A DNA stretch of 64,000 nucleotides from Branchipolynoe longqiensis (GCA_030323885.1 CM059187.1:84094027-84158026), one strand, 5' to 3'; counted from the first letter of the stretch, positions 1 to 11,171 are shown. Notes: generated by a model not told the origin, from the letters alone. Program-made: numbers and translations.

Positions 1-659
1 CCTAGACTGGGTGTCTGCGACACATTAATGTTTTCATTACAGCTTCCGTCGTCATTGCTCTTGTTGCTCTGTCCTTCTGACTCCTCATATTCATCCTCCT
101 CTCTGAAATCAACACACCACCATACCCACTTCAGTTTACTTCTTTGGTAAATTAATTTGATTCATTTCTCAGCCAAGGAGCACTGGTCTTCTGGCCGTGA
201 GTGGTTGAGTTATTTACACAAAATGTATATTTGTTTCCAAAGGGTAATTATAATACAGGAGGTGGATAGAAGATCAATTATTTAGAACTTTTTAAGTAAG
301 GATGACAGTTTTCTTCTTGCATATAGTTCAGTTGTTGTTGGTAAAAGAGTTTATTCATCAGAACATACATTTTTTCAGCACTGAGGCACTGGTATTCCGG
401 TCATTTACATTACATTGTAAATAGGTAGTTAATATAACCTTTAATATGAACATGGATTCTGCTATTAATTGGAATGTTTTCTGCTATTATTTGGAATGTT
501 TCACTTTTGGTTTCCGTATCACAAATGTGATACACAGTTTCTGAGAACGTCCCACATGCATCGTCACTGTCATGTGTGGGCGCGATGAAATATTTAAAAA
601 TGCGCAAATCAGCCAATGGGGAGAAAGAACTGAGGCAGCTGCGCGCCTGCGAGCCTCAC
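1..659. other. MCC intron after exon 4
   Basis: Non-coding sequence downstream of MCC exon 4 in transcript order. The left ~550 bases are AT-rich with no repeat or exon I recognise. The open frames around 487-953 are shadows of the GC-rich exon. Confidence 0.5.
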
Positions 660-916
660 CTGATGACGTTGATCTGGTGTCGGTCGAGCTTCTTGCGCAG
701 CTCTGCGATGACGGAGTGCAGCTCGGTGACGCGCTCCTCAAAGCGCAGCGCCTGCTCGTGCAGCCGCTCGTCTGCATCACGCTGCTGCCGCAGCCGCTCA
801 GAGGTAGCCTTGGCCGCCTGCTTCTCGAGCAGGTCGCGGTCGGCTGTCGCCTGCTGGAGGCGGTTTGAAAGGTCGATGATCTCAGCACGCAGGGACGTCA
901 GCGCTGCCAGGTGCAG
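660..916 (-). CDS. MCC: MCC homologue, coding exon 4 (start of coiled coil)
   Basis: This internal exon encodes about 85 residues of a heptad-rich coiled coil. It begins with LHLAALTSL and ends with the block ERVTELHSVIAELRKKLD, which matches the most conserved part of vertebrate colorectal mutant cancer protein (MCC), a cytoplasmic/cortical coiled-coil scaffold linked to Wnt and polarity signalling. On the minus strand the acceptor is CCACAG|CTG and the donor is ATCAG|GTGAGG. The exon enters in phase 0, joining exon 3 (ending ANS), and leaves in phase 2. Human MCC likewise has LANT followed by LHLAALASL at this point, which supports the join. The downstream exons, the bulk of the protein, lie beyond the left edge. 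The 3' part of the exon is unusually GC-rich compared with its surroundings. Identification rests on remembered family sequence; the frame and splice sites are seen directly. Confidence 0.9.
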
Positions 917-1057
917 CTGTGGAGCAGAAGTCATTGTGTTGGTTGTTATATAGTCTAAGGTGGTTTTTTGTTACCTGCTTGCAACAGCTACGGTTATATC
1001 GGCACTTTATGTGTTGCATAAATAACAGTCCTAACTATGCGATGTTACTAAACATGT

Positions 1058-1340
1058 GCTGCCGCAGCTGCTCGGAGGTCGCTGCAGCCGCCTGCTTCTC
1101 GACTAGGTCACGGTCGGCTGTCGCCTGCTACAGGCGGTTTGACAAGACAAGTCGATAATCTCAACACATAGCGACATGAGCTCTGCCAGGTGCAGCTGTG
1201 GAGCGGAAGTCATTGTGTTGGTTGTTATATATCTTGGTGGGTTTTGTTTTTTACCTGCTTGCAACAGCTACGGTTATATCGGCACTTTATGTGTTGCATA
1301 AATAACAGTCCTAAACTATCCGATGTTACTAAACATGTTG
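1058..1340 (-). pseudogene. Tandem-duplicated, decayed copy of MCC exon 4 edge plus intron
   Basis: Positions 784-1057 and 1058-1340 are tandem copies with a 274-bp period. They include the upstream half of MCC exon 4, its acceptor and about 140 bp of intron. The second copy keeps the CCACAG|CTGCACCTGG acceptor but has a 4-nt insertion after GACTTGTC and an in-frame TAG where the true exon has CTGCTC, so it cannot replace the exon. In transcript order the dead copy comes first. Confidence 0.85.
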
Positions 1341-1770
1341 AGATGTTACTAACGATGTTGTCAACAACTGTATTTAACAATACAGGTACAAAGTGTACCG
1401 CTCACGTAGTAGATTAAACATGAAAATTAGGTTGTATTTTGACACATATTTATCTGTATATAATCCTCGCGATATATGACTTCAAGAAAATTCCCCCACA
1501 GCCAAAAAAACGGCACGGCACAAAAAGGATTTGGCTAGAAATTAAAATTTCTTACTTTTAATAGTTTCTGGTATATACTCTCCTATGACAACCTATTAAC
1601 AAACTATTGATTATTTTGTATAGGTCCTTTAATAAACAATAGTTTATGGTAACTGAACGGTTTGTTTTTAATTTTAAAAAGAGTAACCAAATATGTTTCT
1701 AATTCCATTGATCAGAGCATGACAAATTCTGAACATACGCATGCCCATGTGCGGTTCTCCAAGAAGTCTC

Positions 1771-2462
1771 AGCCCACAAGGATCGAGAAATAAAATAAAT
1801 TCAGGAAAGAAGGTAATCTAAACGACACAATTTTGAGAGAGTTGACCATATATAGGGTACACACATATTGAAGTGGTATGCAGGTATAGCAATACCTCAG
1901 GGAGTTTGACGCCCCTGCCCTGCAGAGTTGTAAACCACTGCCTTGTGGTACAGGTTCTTGATAGAACCGAAGGCCAAGGGAGCAAACCCTAAACAGAAAA
2001 CCATGTCACTGTGGCAACACTAAGGGCGGTTGATGTATGGAACTCCCAACATCTCCCGACCAGCCACTGCAGGGACAAATAGTTTTGCGCCTGTCTTGAC
2101 ATGTTCTTGCCGGTGTGAACCCTCTATTTGCTCCCCGAGAGAGTGCCACTGGTAACTTGCAAAAGCCAGCAGCACTTCAACACTTTTGCCACCAGCTTTC
2201 ATGAAATGTACAAACCTGAAGCTGAGAGATATTAAGACCGACTCATGGACACAACTCTCACAGCAGAGAGCTAAATGGAGAGCGGCAGTCAAGTAATGAA
2301 AGCAGTCTTTGTCGCATCGCGACCGACAGCATGATGATGACATATTGAATGAATTGCTCCTATGTGACCTCAGTCGAGAAATGCAGTATATATATATGTG
2401 TGTGTCATTTAAATTACCTTCTTTCCTGAATTTATTTTATTTTTCGATCTTTGTGGGCTGTG
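1771..2462. repeat. Segment bounded by ~60-bp inverted repeats
   Basis: Positions 1771-1832 recur as the reverse complement at 2398-2462 with few differences in the outer 47 bp. The 565 bp between include unidentified sequence (1870-2200) and a LINE 3' fragment (about 2205-2335). This may be a TIR element, but I cannot define target duplications. Confidence 0.6.
2205..2340 (+). mobile_element. LINE 3' fragment (RT C-terminal tail)
   Basis: Closely similar to 7196-7322 and, inverted, to 31637-31742. It reads as the end of a non-LTR reverse transcriptase (LKLRDIKTDSW then AKWRAAVK and stop), followed by a shared 3' tail ending in CAGCATGATG. Confidence 0.75.
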
Positions 2463-2884
2463 GCTTTTTTTTTACACGAGCAGCGTACCCAATCTGATTA
2501 GAGGATTAGGGAACCGGAGCTTCGTTGTGTACCAACCAGTGTGGAAGGCTAAACCACTCCGGCCTTTTCCCGATCACACACCTGAGTAGATTAGCTTCCA
2601 GATTTCCTACGCTAGAAACCTACTGTTCACTAATACCCTCGTTGTGAACTGACAAAAATACTAAAGACATCACAGAAAACATGTAGAACTGAATATTTCA
2701 CGTTGTAGGCCTACATGAAGGCAAATCCTTACTTAAGAACGCTAAACTACATTCTGGTGTATCTACAGTAACTGTTGTCAATGCCCCTCTCCTTTTACAT
2801 CATAGGTTAAAGAATTCCTTTCTCACACCGAGATACACTGGTAGAACCGTTCTATACCACACAGTATAGCGCGTATACTCATAC

Positions 2885-4546
2885 TCATCCGCTTCTGATT
2901 TTGTTAGGCTTATAGCCTGTATCAGGTCGATGCATGTCAAAATTTGATTTACTAGGATTAAATGCATCGAGTACCGGATGTGTGCAATATTGCAGCCCCC
3001 TCCAATGCTTATCCAGTCTGCCTTTGAAGGCGTTGACGGAAGGCGCTTCTATGACATGTTCAGGCAATGCGTTCCAGGCATTTACTATCCTGTTACTGAA
3101 GAATAGCTGTCTGACAGGTTTTATTGCTCTTTCCTTCTTCAGCTTGTATCGATGACCTCTAGTTTTACAGTTGGCCAGCTTCAGGTATCTAGCATCAACC
3201 GCATATCTTCCAGTGACGTGTTTGAATGCTTCTATTATGTCTCCCCTGGCCCTTCGGTAGTATAAGCTGGGTAGGTTGAGAATCCTGAGACGTTCTTCGT
3301 ATGGTAGTTCTCTTATGGTTGGTGATAACTTTGTAGCACGTCTCTGTACACTCTCGATCATTGACATGTCCTTCTTGAACTTCGGTGTCCAAGCCGTGTT
3401 GCCATACTCAAGGTGCGGCCGGATCAGTGACGTGTACAGTGTCTTCACCGTGTCATTGTCTAGATACGTGTACGAGTGGCGTATCATGCCTAGAAGCTTG
3501 TTCGCTTTGGTCACCTTTTGTTCACTGTGATATGAGAAGGTGAGTCCGATGTCCATGTATATGCCAAGATCTTTCTCTAGTTCTGTCACTTGGAGCTGGA
3601 CTTCTTCTCCATCTTGGTGCATGTAGTAACTGAGATTTTCATTTCTGTTACCCAGGTGCATGACCTTGCACTTCTGTGCATTGAAACGTAGTTGCCACAG
3701 GTTGGCCCAGTCTTCAAGTGCAGTTAGGTCTTTTTGTAGCACCTGTTGATCTTCAGGGCTGTTAACCTCCATATACAGCTTTGTATCATCCGCAAACATC
3801 TGGATGAATGCATGGATGACCTCGGGCATGTCGTTAATGAAACATATGAACAGTAGGGGTCCCAGAACACTTCCTTGCGGAATACCACTCAACACTAACG
3901 CTGCCAGGGATTTCACACCATTGATAACTACGTGCTGTATTCTTGCATGAAGGAAATCCTCGATCCAGGTCCATAGTTTTCCAGTAATACCGAAGCTCTT
4001 CATCTTCATGAGTAGGCGTTTGTGGGGCACACTGTCAAACGCTTTGGCAAAATCTAAGTACACTGAATCTACGTTGCTGTCATTGTCCAGTGCTTCTGTC
4101 CATCTGTCTAGAACTGCCAGTATCTGGGTTACACAAGATCTCCCCTTGACAAAACCATGCTGGAACTTTGTCAATAGTTGGTTCTGGACGAGATGGTGCA
4201 TGATCTTATCATGTATTATAGACTCCAGTGTTTTACATATGACCGAGGTTAAACTAACGGGTCGGTAATTTTTAGCCTGATGTCGGTCGCCTTTCTTGAA
4301 GATCGGGGACACATAGCCGATCTTCCAGTCTCTAGGTAGTTTCCCTTGGTCGATTGATTTTCTATATATATTGTACAGTGGTTCAGCTATTATAGTGTGT
4401 AGTTCTTTCAAGATTCTCGGGGATGCTCCATCCGGGCCTGCAGCTTTATTTGGATTCAATCTGGATAACTTATTAGCTACCTCGTCTATGGTAAAATCTG
4501 TATCTTCCAAGATCACATCTGTTTTAGTATCTGGGATGTTTGGCAT
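2885..4546 (-). pseudogene. LINE ORF2, reverse transcriptase domain
   Basis: An open frame of 553 codons encodes a complete CR1/Jockey-type reverse transcriptase. Motifs in order: NKAAGPDGASPRILKEL, YRPVSLTSVICKTLE, FQHGFVKGRSCVTQIL, YLDFAKAFDSVPHKRLL (first catalytic Asp), SGIPQGSVLGPLLFICFIND, FADDTKLY (catalytic Asp pair), then the thumb and the C-terminal RVWNALP-like block (NRIVNAWNALPEHVIEA). The catalytic residues are intact. The element is nevertheless not autonomous here because the endonuclease is in another frame and looks mutated. Confidence 0.92.
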
Positions 4547-5636
4547 ATTGCTTATGTCTTCTCTCGTAAAAACTGCGCCAAGTGCGAAACGTCTTGTTCT
4601 TTGTCTTTACCTTTTCTCTGGCCTTGGCTGTCATATATATAGGTCTGTTTATCTGATGCGGTTTCGACTTAGGAATGTGGTTCTCTGCCAAAAGTTTAAT
4701 ATTGTTCATGAAACTGAGCCACATTTCATCCAGATCGGTACCTTCCTGATTCCAGTCCATTTTGGCAGCATCTTCTCTCATGGCTGTGTAGTTTCCCTTG
4801 TGGTACTGGAACTTTGGTGTTATCTTTGCAGGTCGTTCTGTGTAGCACATGAAATCAAATGTGATACATGTATGATGACTCTTGCCAACAGGTGCATTTA
4901 GGGCCACATTGTCCACCATGCCTTCTTCATTGGTGATCACTAGGTCTAGCATATTCGGCTGTTGGTTTGCCCGGTAGTGGGTTGGATCCATTATATGCTG
5001 GTGTAAGTACAAGTCCCTGAGTGTCTCAACAAATGCTGTAGCTGGATTTGTTATTGCAGTTGGCATCGTCCCCACTTTCCAGTTGATCTCACTGTAGTTA
5101 AAGTCTCCTACGACAAGGATATGACTTGTCCCTAACTCCATAGCATTCTTCAGTAGGGTCCGCAGGTGGTCATGGTTCTCCTTCGAGCAGCTTGGCGATC
5201 TGTACACAACACCCAGGAGGAGTTTGTCTGTACCCTTTAAGTTCAGTTCACACCATAGCGACTCTTCAAAGGCATCTTGTCCTGGAATTTCCTTTACACA
5301 TATATTAAGGTGAGATCTTGTGTATAGGATCACTCCCCTTCTGTGATTTCTATCAATGTTAGTATGGTGATCGTAGCCTTGAATTACCAGTTCATGTTGT
5401 TCTGGGTCCATGCTTCGATTTTTATTTAAAATCTTTGTTAAGGCGATGATATCAGGTTTATACTCCGAAACAACCTCAGCTAGTTCTAGTCGCTTATTCA
5501 TTAGGGTGTCTGTATTTGTGTAAAAACAATGTAATTTATCTAGATATTTACAGTTCAAACTACCTGTGGCTAGGTCTCCTCGCTCTGACTCAGATGTCTG
5601 CTGACGTCCACAATGTTTCCTCGTCTGATTATCCAA
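4524..5636 (-). pseudogene. LINE ORF2, AP-endonuclease (EEP) domain, probably inactive
   Basis: The 370-residue frame carries the endonuclease/exonuclease/phosphatase fold of LINE ORF2, which nicks target DNA. Visible motifs: TNTDTLMNKRLEL near the start, KPDIIALTK (the family normally has TE, so the catalytic Glu seems replaced by Lys), GVILYTRS, LLLGVVYRSPSCS, HILVVGDFNYSEINW (the GDFN box is intact), NMLDLVITN, and GKSHHTCITF where SDH is usual. Two core residues therefore appear lost. The frame ends just after the RT frame begins, in a different reading frame. Confidence 0.85.
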
Positions 5637-5935
5637 CGTTTTCCGTCTTCTTTGTCTGTGGACTCTGCTCGCTTCTTCTTCAGCTCCAATCGGAGTAGGT
5701 AATCCTCTCTGCGTTCGGTTGGCGTCATGTCTTTGCGAATGAATGTTTTCCTCAGCATCTCCTCCTCCGACCGTGCTAAGTTTTTTGCCTGTCTTAGTAT
5801 GCGCCTGGCATCAGTTTCTTCCGTGAGCTTGACTCTCAGGGGTCTGGCCACTCCAGTTTTCTTCTCACCGAGACGTACTGTATCCATAACATCTGCCTCA
5901 ATATTTAGTCCCTCCTGACATATAGACTGGAACAT
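5570..5935 (-). pseudogene. LINE ORF1 C-terminal part
   Basis: The frame encodes 121 residues with the CR1 ORF1 signature: ICQEGLN..., then VRLGEKKTGVARPLRVKLTE, then KNLARSEEEMLRKTFIRKDM, TPTERREDY and a basic tail. This is the RRM/C-terminal nucleic-acid-binding region of LINE ORF1 proteins. The frame stays open a little upstream of the Met (with HDQAM before it) and then meets a stop near 5994, so the N-terminal half is missing. The piece is best read as a 5'-truncated ORF1. Confidence 0.8.
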
Positions 5936-6224
5936 GGCTTGATCGTGTGTCTTTCTGTTCTGTTCGTATAGAGGAGCCTGTCCGGGTACTGCCTAATCAG
6001 GTAATACATTTGCAAGGTGAACTGCGGTGGGATTTGACCGCTACATATGGGTAATGCCAGCTCTGAAAGTGAAACTGATCCACGATAGATTATACATAAG
6101 AGGACAGGGGATAGATTAAAAGGAATAGCATACAGTATGGCTAATTACAATTACAAACTTAGTCAGCCGTCATAAATAATGAAAGCAGGGTCATGGGGGG
6201 GTGTTGTTGCAAATCAAGGGAAAT

Positions 6225-6625
6225 AGTGTTGGGATTCGAACCCCCGAGTTCGAACCATGACCGAGTGAAACCAATGACTTAAAAATTGATACTTGTCGCT
6301 ACCTAATCTGACATTGCGCGTTGCAGGAGATCAGGCATTCGGTTCCCGGTCGAGTCAAACCAATGACGTACCAAATTTATAATTGTCGCTTCCTAGCCTG
6401 GCGCTCAGTATTAATAGGATAGGGCAAGGTCTTGTTTACCTCAGTGTCATAATAATGTGATGGAGTGTGATATCGGGTCATGGTGCAAGCGGGCTTATTT
6501 CCAAGCGGGGCAGCACTATAAAGTCACCATGAGTGTGCACTGTCACAAGTCGGTACCCATCCTGATATGACCTTAGATGTTGCCAGGATGTATAACTTCA
6601 ACAAGAAACCAATCCCACCCCTCGG
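6225..6625 (+). repeat. tRNA-derived SINE family A (head duplicated)
   Basis: Shares the family A body: GAGTCAAACCAATGAC after the B-box, CTTCCTAGCCTGGCGCTC, ATAGGATAGGGCAAGG, the CACTATAAAGTCACCATGAG block and the tail TATGACCTTAGATGTTGCCA. An extra truncated head copy lies at 6225-6310. Confidence 0.85.
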
Positions 6626-6930
6626 CATACCCATGTGGCATGATCCAGAGGAAATAGTCTGAGATTAAGAGAGTGGTCCACCAGCGTTATCTCAAGAGGT
6701 CGTTCACAGTCACCGTATTTGCTCACCCCAGCCACGTGCGGGAGCTGGTAATCGACCTGGTGTCCGTGTCAATACACCACCAGAGCCAGGGAGAAATCCC
6801 CACCCAGTCGGTGTCACACTGTCCCGCCATATATTATATCCCCCGATGTGAAGTGAGTGGCGGTTGGCCCACCGGTAGTAACAATGAGAGCAGCGGAGGT
6901 GGTATAGAATAATCGGTACAATAAAATGGG

Positions 6931-6961
<31 letters not shown>

Positions 6962-7122
6962 GTGTGTGTGTATGTATGTATGTATGTATGTATGTATGTA
7001 TGTATGTATGTATGTATGTATGTATGTATGTATGTATGTATGTATGTATGTATGTATGTATGTATGTATGTATGTATGTATGTATGTATGTATGTATGTA
7101 TGTATGTATGCATGTATGTATA
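6931..7122. repeat. (TATG)n microsatellite
   Basis: About 45 almost uninterrupted TATG units with a short TGTG interruption at 6960-6970. The open frames of Met-Tyr-Val-Cys across it are artefacts. Confidence 0.97.
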
Positions 7123-7134
7123 GGTCCTCTATTC

Positions 7135-7322
7135 TCAACTGTCTTCTGGTTACAGAAAGAGAGGGCGCCCTCGTCTCCGGTTCAAGGATACCATAAAGAG
7201 AAACCTGAAGCTGAGAGACATTAAGACAGACTCATGGACTCAACTCTCACAGCAGAGAGCTAAATGGAGAGCGGCAGTCAAGTAATGAAAGCAGACTTTG
7301 TCGCATCGCGACCAACAGCATG
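7135..7322 (+). mobile_element. LINE 3' fragment between two (TATG)n arrays
   Basis: Reads as the C terminus of a LINE reverse transcriptase: GYRKRGRPRLRFKDTIKRN, LKLRDIKTDSWTQLSQQRAK, WRAAVK and stop. The shared 3' tail then runs straight into the second (TATG)n array at 7322. Confidence 0.8.
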
Positions 7323-7450
7323 ATGTATGTATGTATGTATGTATGTATGTATGTATGTATGTATGTATGTATGTATGTATGTATGTATGTATATATGTAT
7401 GTATGTATGCATGTATGCATGTATATGTATACATGTATACACATACATAC
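7322..7450. repeat. (TATG)n microsatellite and AT-rich continuation
   Basis: Begins at the end of the LINE fragment, degrades into TATATG/CATG, then into AT-rich low-complexity DNA to about 7750. Confidence 0.93.
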
Positions 7451-7904
7451 CTACAATATACAAATTACTTATTTCACGTGTAAATTTATATATGTATATA
7501 TACACTATATATAATATGCATTATATATGCGCGTACATATAGCATACATTATATTATATGCATGTACATAACATACATTATTGCAGGCATAAAATGTCTA
7601 TATACATATATAATGCATATTTAATATGTATGTGTTCTATATAATGCATATTTTATATACATAAATAATATATTATATATATAAATTTTCACAGAAAATA
7701 GTGTATATTATATATAATGATTATTTCATATACATATAAATAAATGTTCACATGAAATAAGTTTGCCTCCTTGTATCTCACCTCACCACCAACACCCACC
7801 ACCCCACCATCTCAGAGACCAAGTGCTCCAATTGCACTTAACAACGATAATAAAAATGCTTAAACACCCAAAAAACAAGAGTTGTTTGCGCTGAAAAGAT
7901 AAAA

Positions 7905-8135
7905 GGAAAGTTTATTTTATTTAACGAAGCCTCTAGAGCACATTAATTTTTATCATCGGCTATTGGATGTCAAACATATGGTCATTCTGACATATTTCTT
8001 TGGAGCAAACCAGCTGCCGCCACATAGGCTACGCTTTCCGATAAGCAGTAAGGGGTCTTTTATCTGCACTTTCCCACAGACAGGACAACACATACCATAA
8101 CCTGTGATGAACCAGTTGTGGACCCGTGGTTCACA
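7905..8135 (-). repeat. Dispersed repeat family D
   Basis: Minus-strand copy of the repeat also at 16556-16860 (+) and 32058-32285 (-). Landmarks are CCTGTCTGTGGGAAA, AAAAGACCCCTTACTGCTTA, TATGTGGCGGCAGC and the end GACGCCTC...TTAAATAAA. The family style is common in molluscan genomes. Confidence 0.8.
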
Positions 8136-8392
8136 CTGACAAGATAAATAATGATGTTGATGTCTGTCCAACCTCTCTGCAATTCCACTAAATGACATTA
8201 AACACATGACAGGCTTCATTCAGTATATGCCCACCCTCTGGTAGCACTCATTTCGGACATGACTGGTTCACCCCATTTCACATAAAGTGGATAATGATAG
8301 GGGCATCTGTTTGAACAGAAAAAAAACTGTACTTTCAGTCAATTACAGTCACAGCCAAGCCATTCACAACACACAAGCACTTCAGGGAATTC

Positions 8393-9007
8393 AAGCTGCA
8401 TTGTCCAATGGTTTTAAGTTTCTGCGATGTTTTGTGATAAATATATTAGGCTGATGATTCTAATTCAGAACACGACATGAGACTACTAGTGTGGAAATTT
8501 ATTAATCTAGACAAGAGAATACATAGGCAAAAGTCAATAGGAGTTCAATTCACAATAGGTAAGTTCAGTATCTGGAAGAACTGGGCGGGCACTCAACCAC
8601 ATGCGATCTGAAAGTAGGGTCCGGTGGGGTGGTGAGAAAAGGCGGGAGGAGGTCTTGGGTGGGCGTCTGGAGGTGAAGTGCCGTATGGAGAGAGAGGCGG
8701 GTGGGCGGAAGTGACGTCACAGGGGCGGGCCGGGTACAGGTGAACTACCAGCGGCCGAAGGGGGTGACACCTGGAGTCACCTCCGGGCCTCTAGTAGTAG
8801 GTGTGAAAAGGGGGTGGGGGAAGCCTGCGATCGTATTAAAAAATGCACTTCATAGTTAAATTGCGATTTGTAATTGATTTAGTCCCCCCTTCTATACAGC
8901 GACACATGCTTAATAAGTGCACCAGTGTCTAAGTTAGATAAGCATGATCAAATCTAGCTTAGTGTTTTGGTTAGGACAATTTGGTACTTTCATCAGACTA
9001 TGCAGCT
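8393..9007 (+). repeat. TTAA MITE (family E) copy, interrupted
   Basis: The left end (TGCATTGTCCAATGG, 8396 on) and right end (CATCAGACTATGCAGCT, to 9007) match the intact copies at 28825-29174 and 51895-52220. The middle is replaced by a ~380-bp GC-rich segment (about 8480-8860). Confidence 0.7.
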
Positions 9008-9009
9008 TT

Positions 9010-9485
9010 AATTTCTAGAGGCAACCACTCCAATATATTGAAACATTTGTGGCAAGTAGCTATCACAACAAAATGGCTGCATTACTAAGCGCTATGGATA
9101 AAACCACACTCACATTTAACACACGCAGAGTTCTAACGCTTCACACCCAAACCCACAATGGGCCCTCCGTTCACTGTTGGATCCCATGGAATGCGAGCAG
9201 TACTCGATCCTCCATGCTATCAGAATGCCTGCTATCTGACAACAATACAGTCCCAGGAACTTGCATGTTCCCATGTTATCTGCTAAATTGATCCCCCGCT
9301 AAGCAAAGCGCAATTTAGCCACTCGACCGACTGTTCAACTTCGTTGTTGTTGTAATTAATTGCTGCAGGTGTAACAAAAAAAAACCCCACATATTAAAAA
9401 AAATCACCAACCAGTTCAGCCATTAAAATAATTAACAAACAGAAAACAAAATAACCCAATAACGGTTATAAGGAACATTTAAATA
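9010..9485. other. Intronic sequence without recognised features
   Basis: MCC intron 3. An open frame at 9049-9291 has no recognised similarity and I treat it as chance. Confidence 0.4.
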
Positions 9486-9489
9486 AAAG

Positions 9490-9865
9490 GTCTCGTGTGG
9501 CATTCAATGAGAGTTCCGAGTGATTATTTTGATATATTAGAAAATGTGGCAAAGGGCTGGGTAAACGAAATCAGCACATAAATTCTTAATTTAAGAAGGA
9601 AAATATATTCTTCATATCTTTATATTTATCCGCTACTTTTGAGTTTAAAAATATACTAAAACAACTAGTTTAATGGACTTTAGAAGTGAAATCGGCAGCA
9701 TTCTGTTGTCACCATCTTATCTTTTTGCATCCTCTCAAATTTCAACAACTCTGCGCTCATATAAGTAGCCATTAGATACTGGAATCAGGAATTGCACTTC
9801 CTGTTCTATACTAAAACAATTTTCACCCATATTTAGACTACATTATCATTTACCCCTATTCTGCT
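9490..9865 (+). repeat. Dispersed repeat family G
   Basis: Matches 56850-57170: shared blocks include TAGTTTAATGGAC, ATCTTxTCTTTTTGCAT, CATATAAGTAGCCATT, TACTGGxAxCAGG and CACTTCCTGTTC..ACTAAA. Confidence 0.75.
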
Positions 9866-10145
9866 GGTTGAGTCAAACCAATAACATAAAAATTGACACT
9901 TGTCGCTTCCTCGCCTGGCGCTCGGCATTAATAGGATATATCAAGGACTGATTGGCTCAGTGTCAGGATAATGTGACTGAGTGGGTCATGGTGCTGGCAC
10001 CCGATCTCCCAGTGGGGCTGGCACCTGATCTCCCAGTGGGGCAGCACTATAAAGTCACCATGAGTGCGCACTGTCACAAGTCAGTACCCGTGAAGATATG
10101 ACCCTAAATGTTGCCAGGACGGAAAACTCCAACAACCAACCAACC
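9865..10145 (+). repeat. tRNA-derived SINE family A
   Basis: Body and tail copy with a small internal duplication (GGCACCTGATCTCCCAGTGG twice near 10000-10040). Confidence 0.85.
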
Positions 10146-10479
10146 TTTTATCTACGTGTCCCCACGACCAGTTGTCCCCGGGCCTCCCCCGTTAGTCCCG
10201 GTCTCCGTAGGTCTCGTAATGAGCGGTGTGACTCATCTGGCATCCCAGCGCAGAGCTGCTAAGTGGTCGGAGAGCTTCCAGGCAGCGCCCCCTACGGTGT
10301 CGGCACGCATTATAATCTCAGCTACGCATTCACATCCACGCGACCACAATAATGCTGGGTCTTAACCAAGCAGGTTTGCTCCGACAAACAGGAATCCAAT
10401 CGCTTATCCAGTTGTGTTGAACCTTTACGGTTTCATTTTCTTGTGTGTTTGTGGTGTGGAGTGGAGAGAACGTAAGGGA

Positions 10480-10602
10480 GAGAGGGAGGGAGAGAGGGGT
10501 GGAGAGGGAGGGAGGGAGGGAGGGAGGGAGGGGAGGGAGGGAGGGAGGGAGGGAGGGAGGGAGGGAGGGAGGGAGGGAGGGAGGGAGGGAGGGAGGGAGG
10601 GG
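10480..10602. repeat. (GGGA)n microsatellite
   Basis: Purine-only tetranucleotide array on the plus strand. Pro/Ser and Gly/Arg frames across it are artefacts. Confidence 0.96.
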
Positions 10603-10609
10603 AGAGTGT

Positions 10610-11165
10610 GAGAGACCGGGAGATGGAGAAAGAAAGGGGGAAGGAGAGAACTTCACGTTCAAGGTACGCCTCCGAGTCGTCTCACTTTTCAGACAGGAGG
10701 CAAAAAGCGCCTACAAAAATGACCACCGGATTCAGGTTTCAGCCAATTAGAGCTATTCTTTTCAATTGCAAATGGCTGTACCCTATGGAGGCCACCATTT
10801 TCGAGGCACCCACCAGCCAACCCTCGTTCAGACTAGCGTGACATCAGGAATTTCTCCGAGGGATACCTTGAACGCAGCCCAGCTAGTACTAGAACAGCTT
10901 TCAGTCGGCTTAAGCATACCAGTTAACGCTGGGCATTACCTATATGTGCCTGCAAATCGGCCTGGAATCATTTACCATAATTATCGGCGTGTAACGCACA
11001 CAGCCCTGCAACATCGAGGGAACCACCACCCACAACAAAATTACACACTTACGTGAAAATAAAACCAGCCTAGTGCATTTTTCTATTTGCTTTTTGTCAT
11101 AATGTTCGTGCCATGTGTTGCTGAGTCTTCACCTTCGACTATCGAGTAATACTGAATACAAAATA
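10610..11165. other. Unique intronic sequence between purine arrays
   Basis: No gene or repeat recognised. An open frame (10766-11056, +) lacks recognisable motifs and splice context. Confidence 0.4.
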
Positions 11166-11171
11166 TCATAA

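Larger units (their letters stand above)
2870..5990 (-). mobile_element. 5'-truncated CR1-like LINE
   Basis: One non-LTR element read on the minus strand: the end of ORF1 (about 5990-5570), an AP-type endonuclease (5636-4524) and a reverse transcriptase (4546-2885). The ORF1 end overlaps the ORF2 start and the endonuclease and RT frames overlap by 23 nt, which shows one frameshift inside ORF2. The 3' UTR is short. It lies in the 27.6-kb MCC intron 3 in the same orientation as MCC. Confidence 0.92.

Noticed and set aside
487..953. Frames of 133, 98 and 125 codons over MCC exon 4
   Set aside because: Shadows of the GC-rich coding exon in other frames and on the other strand.
6710..7224. Several overlapping frames of repeated Met-Tyr-Val-Cys or His-Thr-Tyr-Ile
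   Set aside because: They are translations of a (TATG)n microsatellite, open in several frames on both strands.
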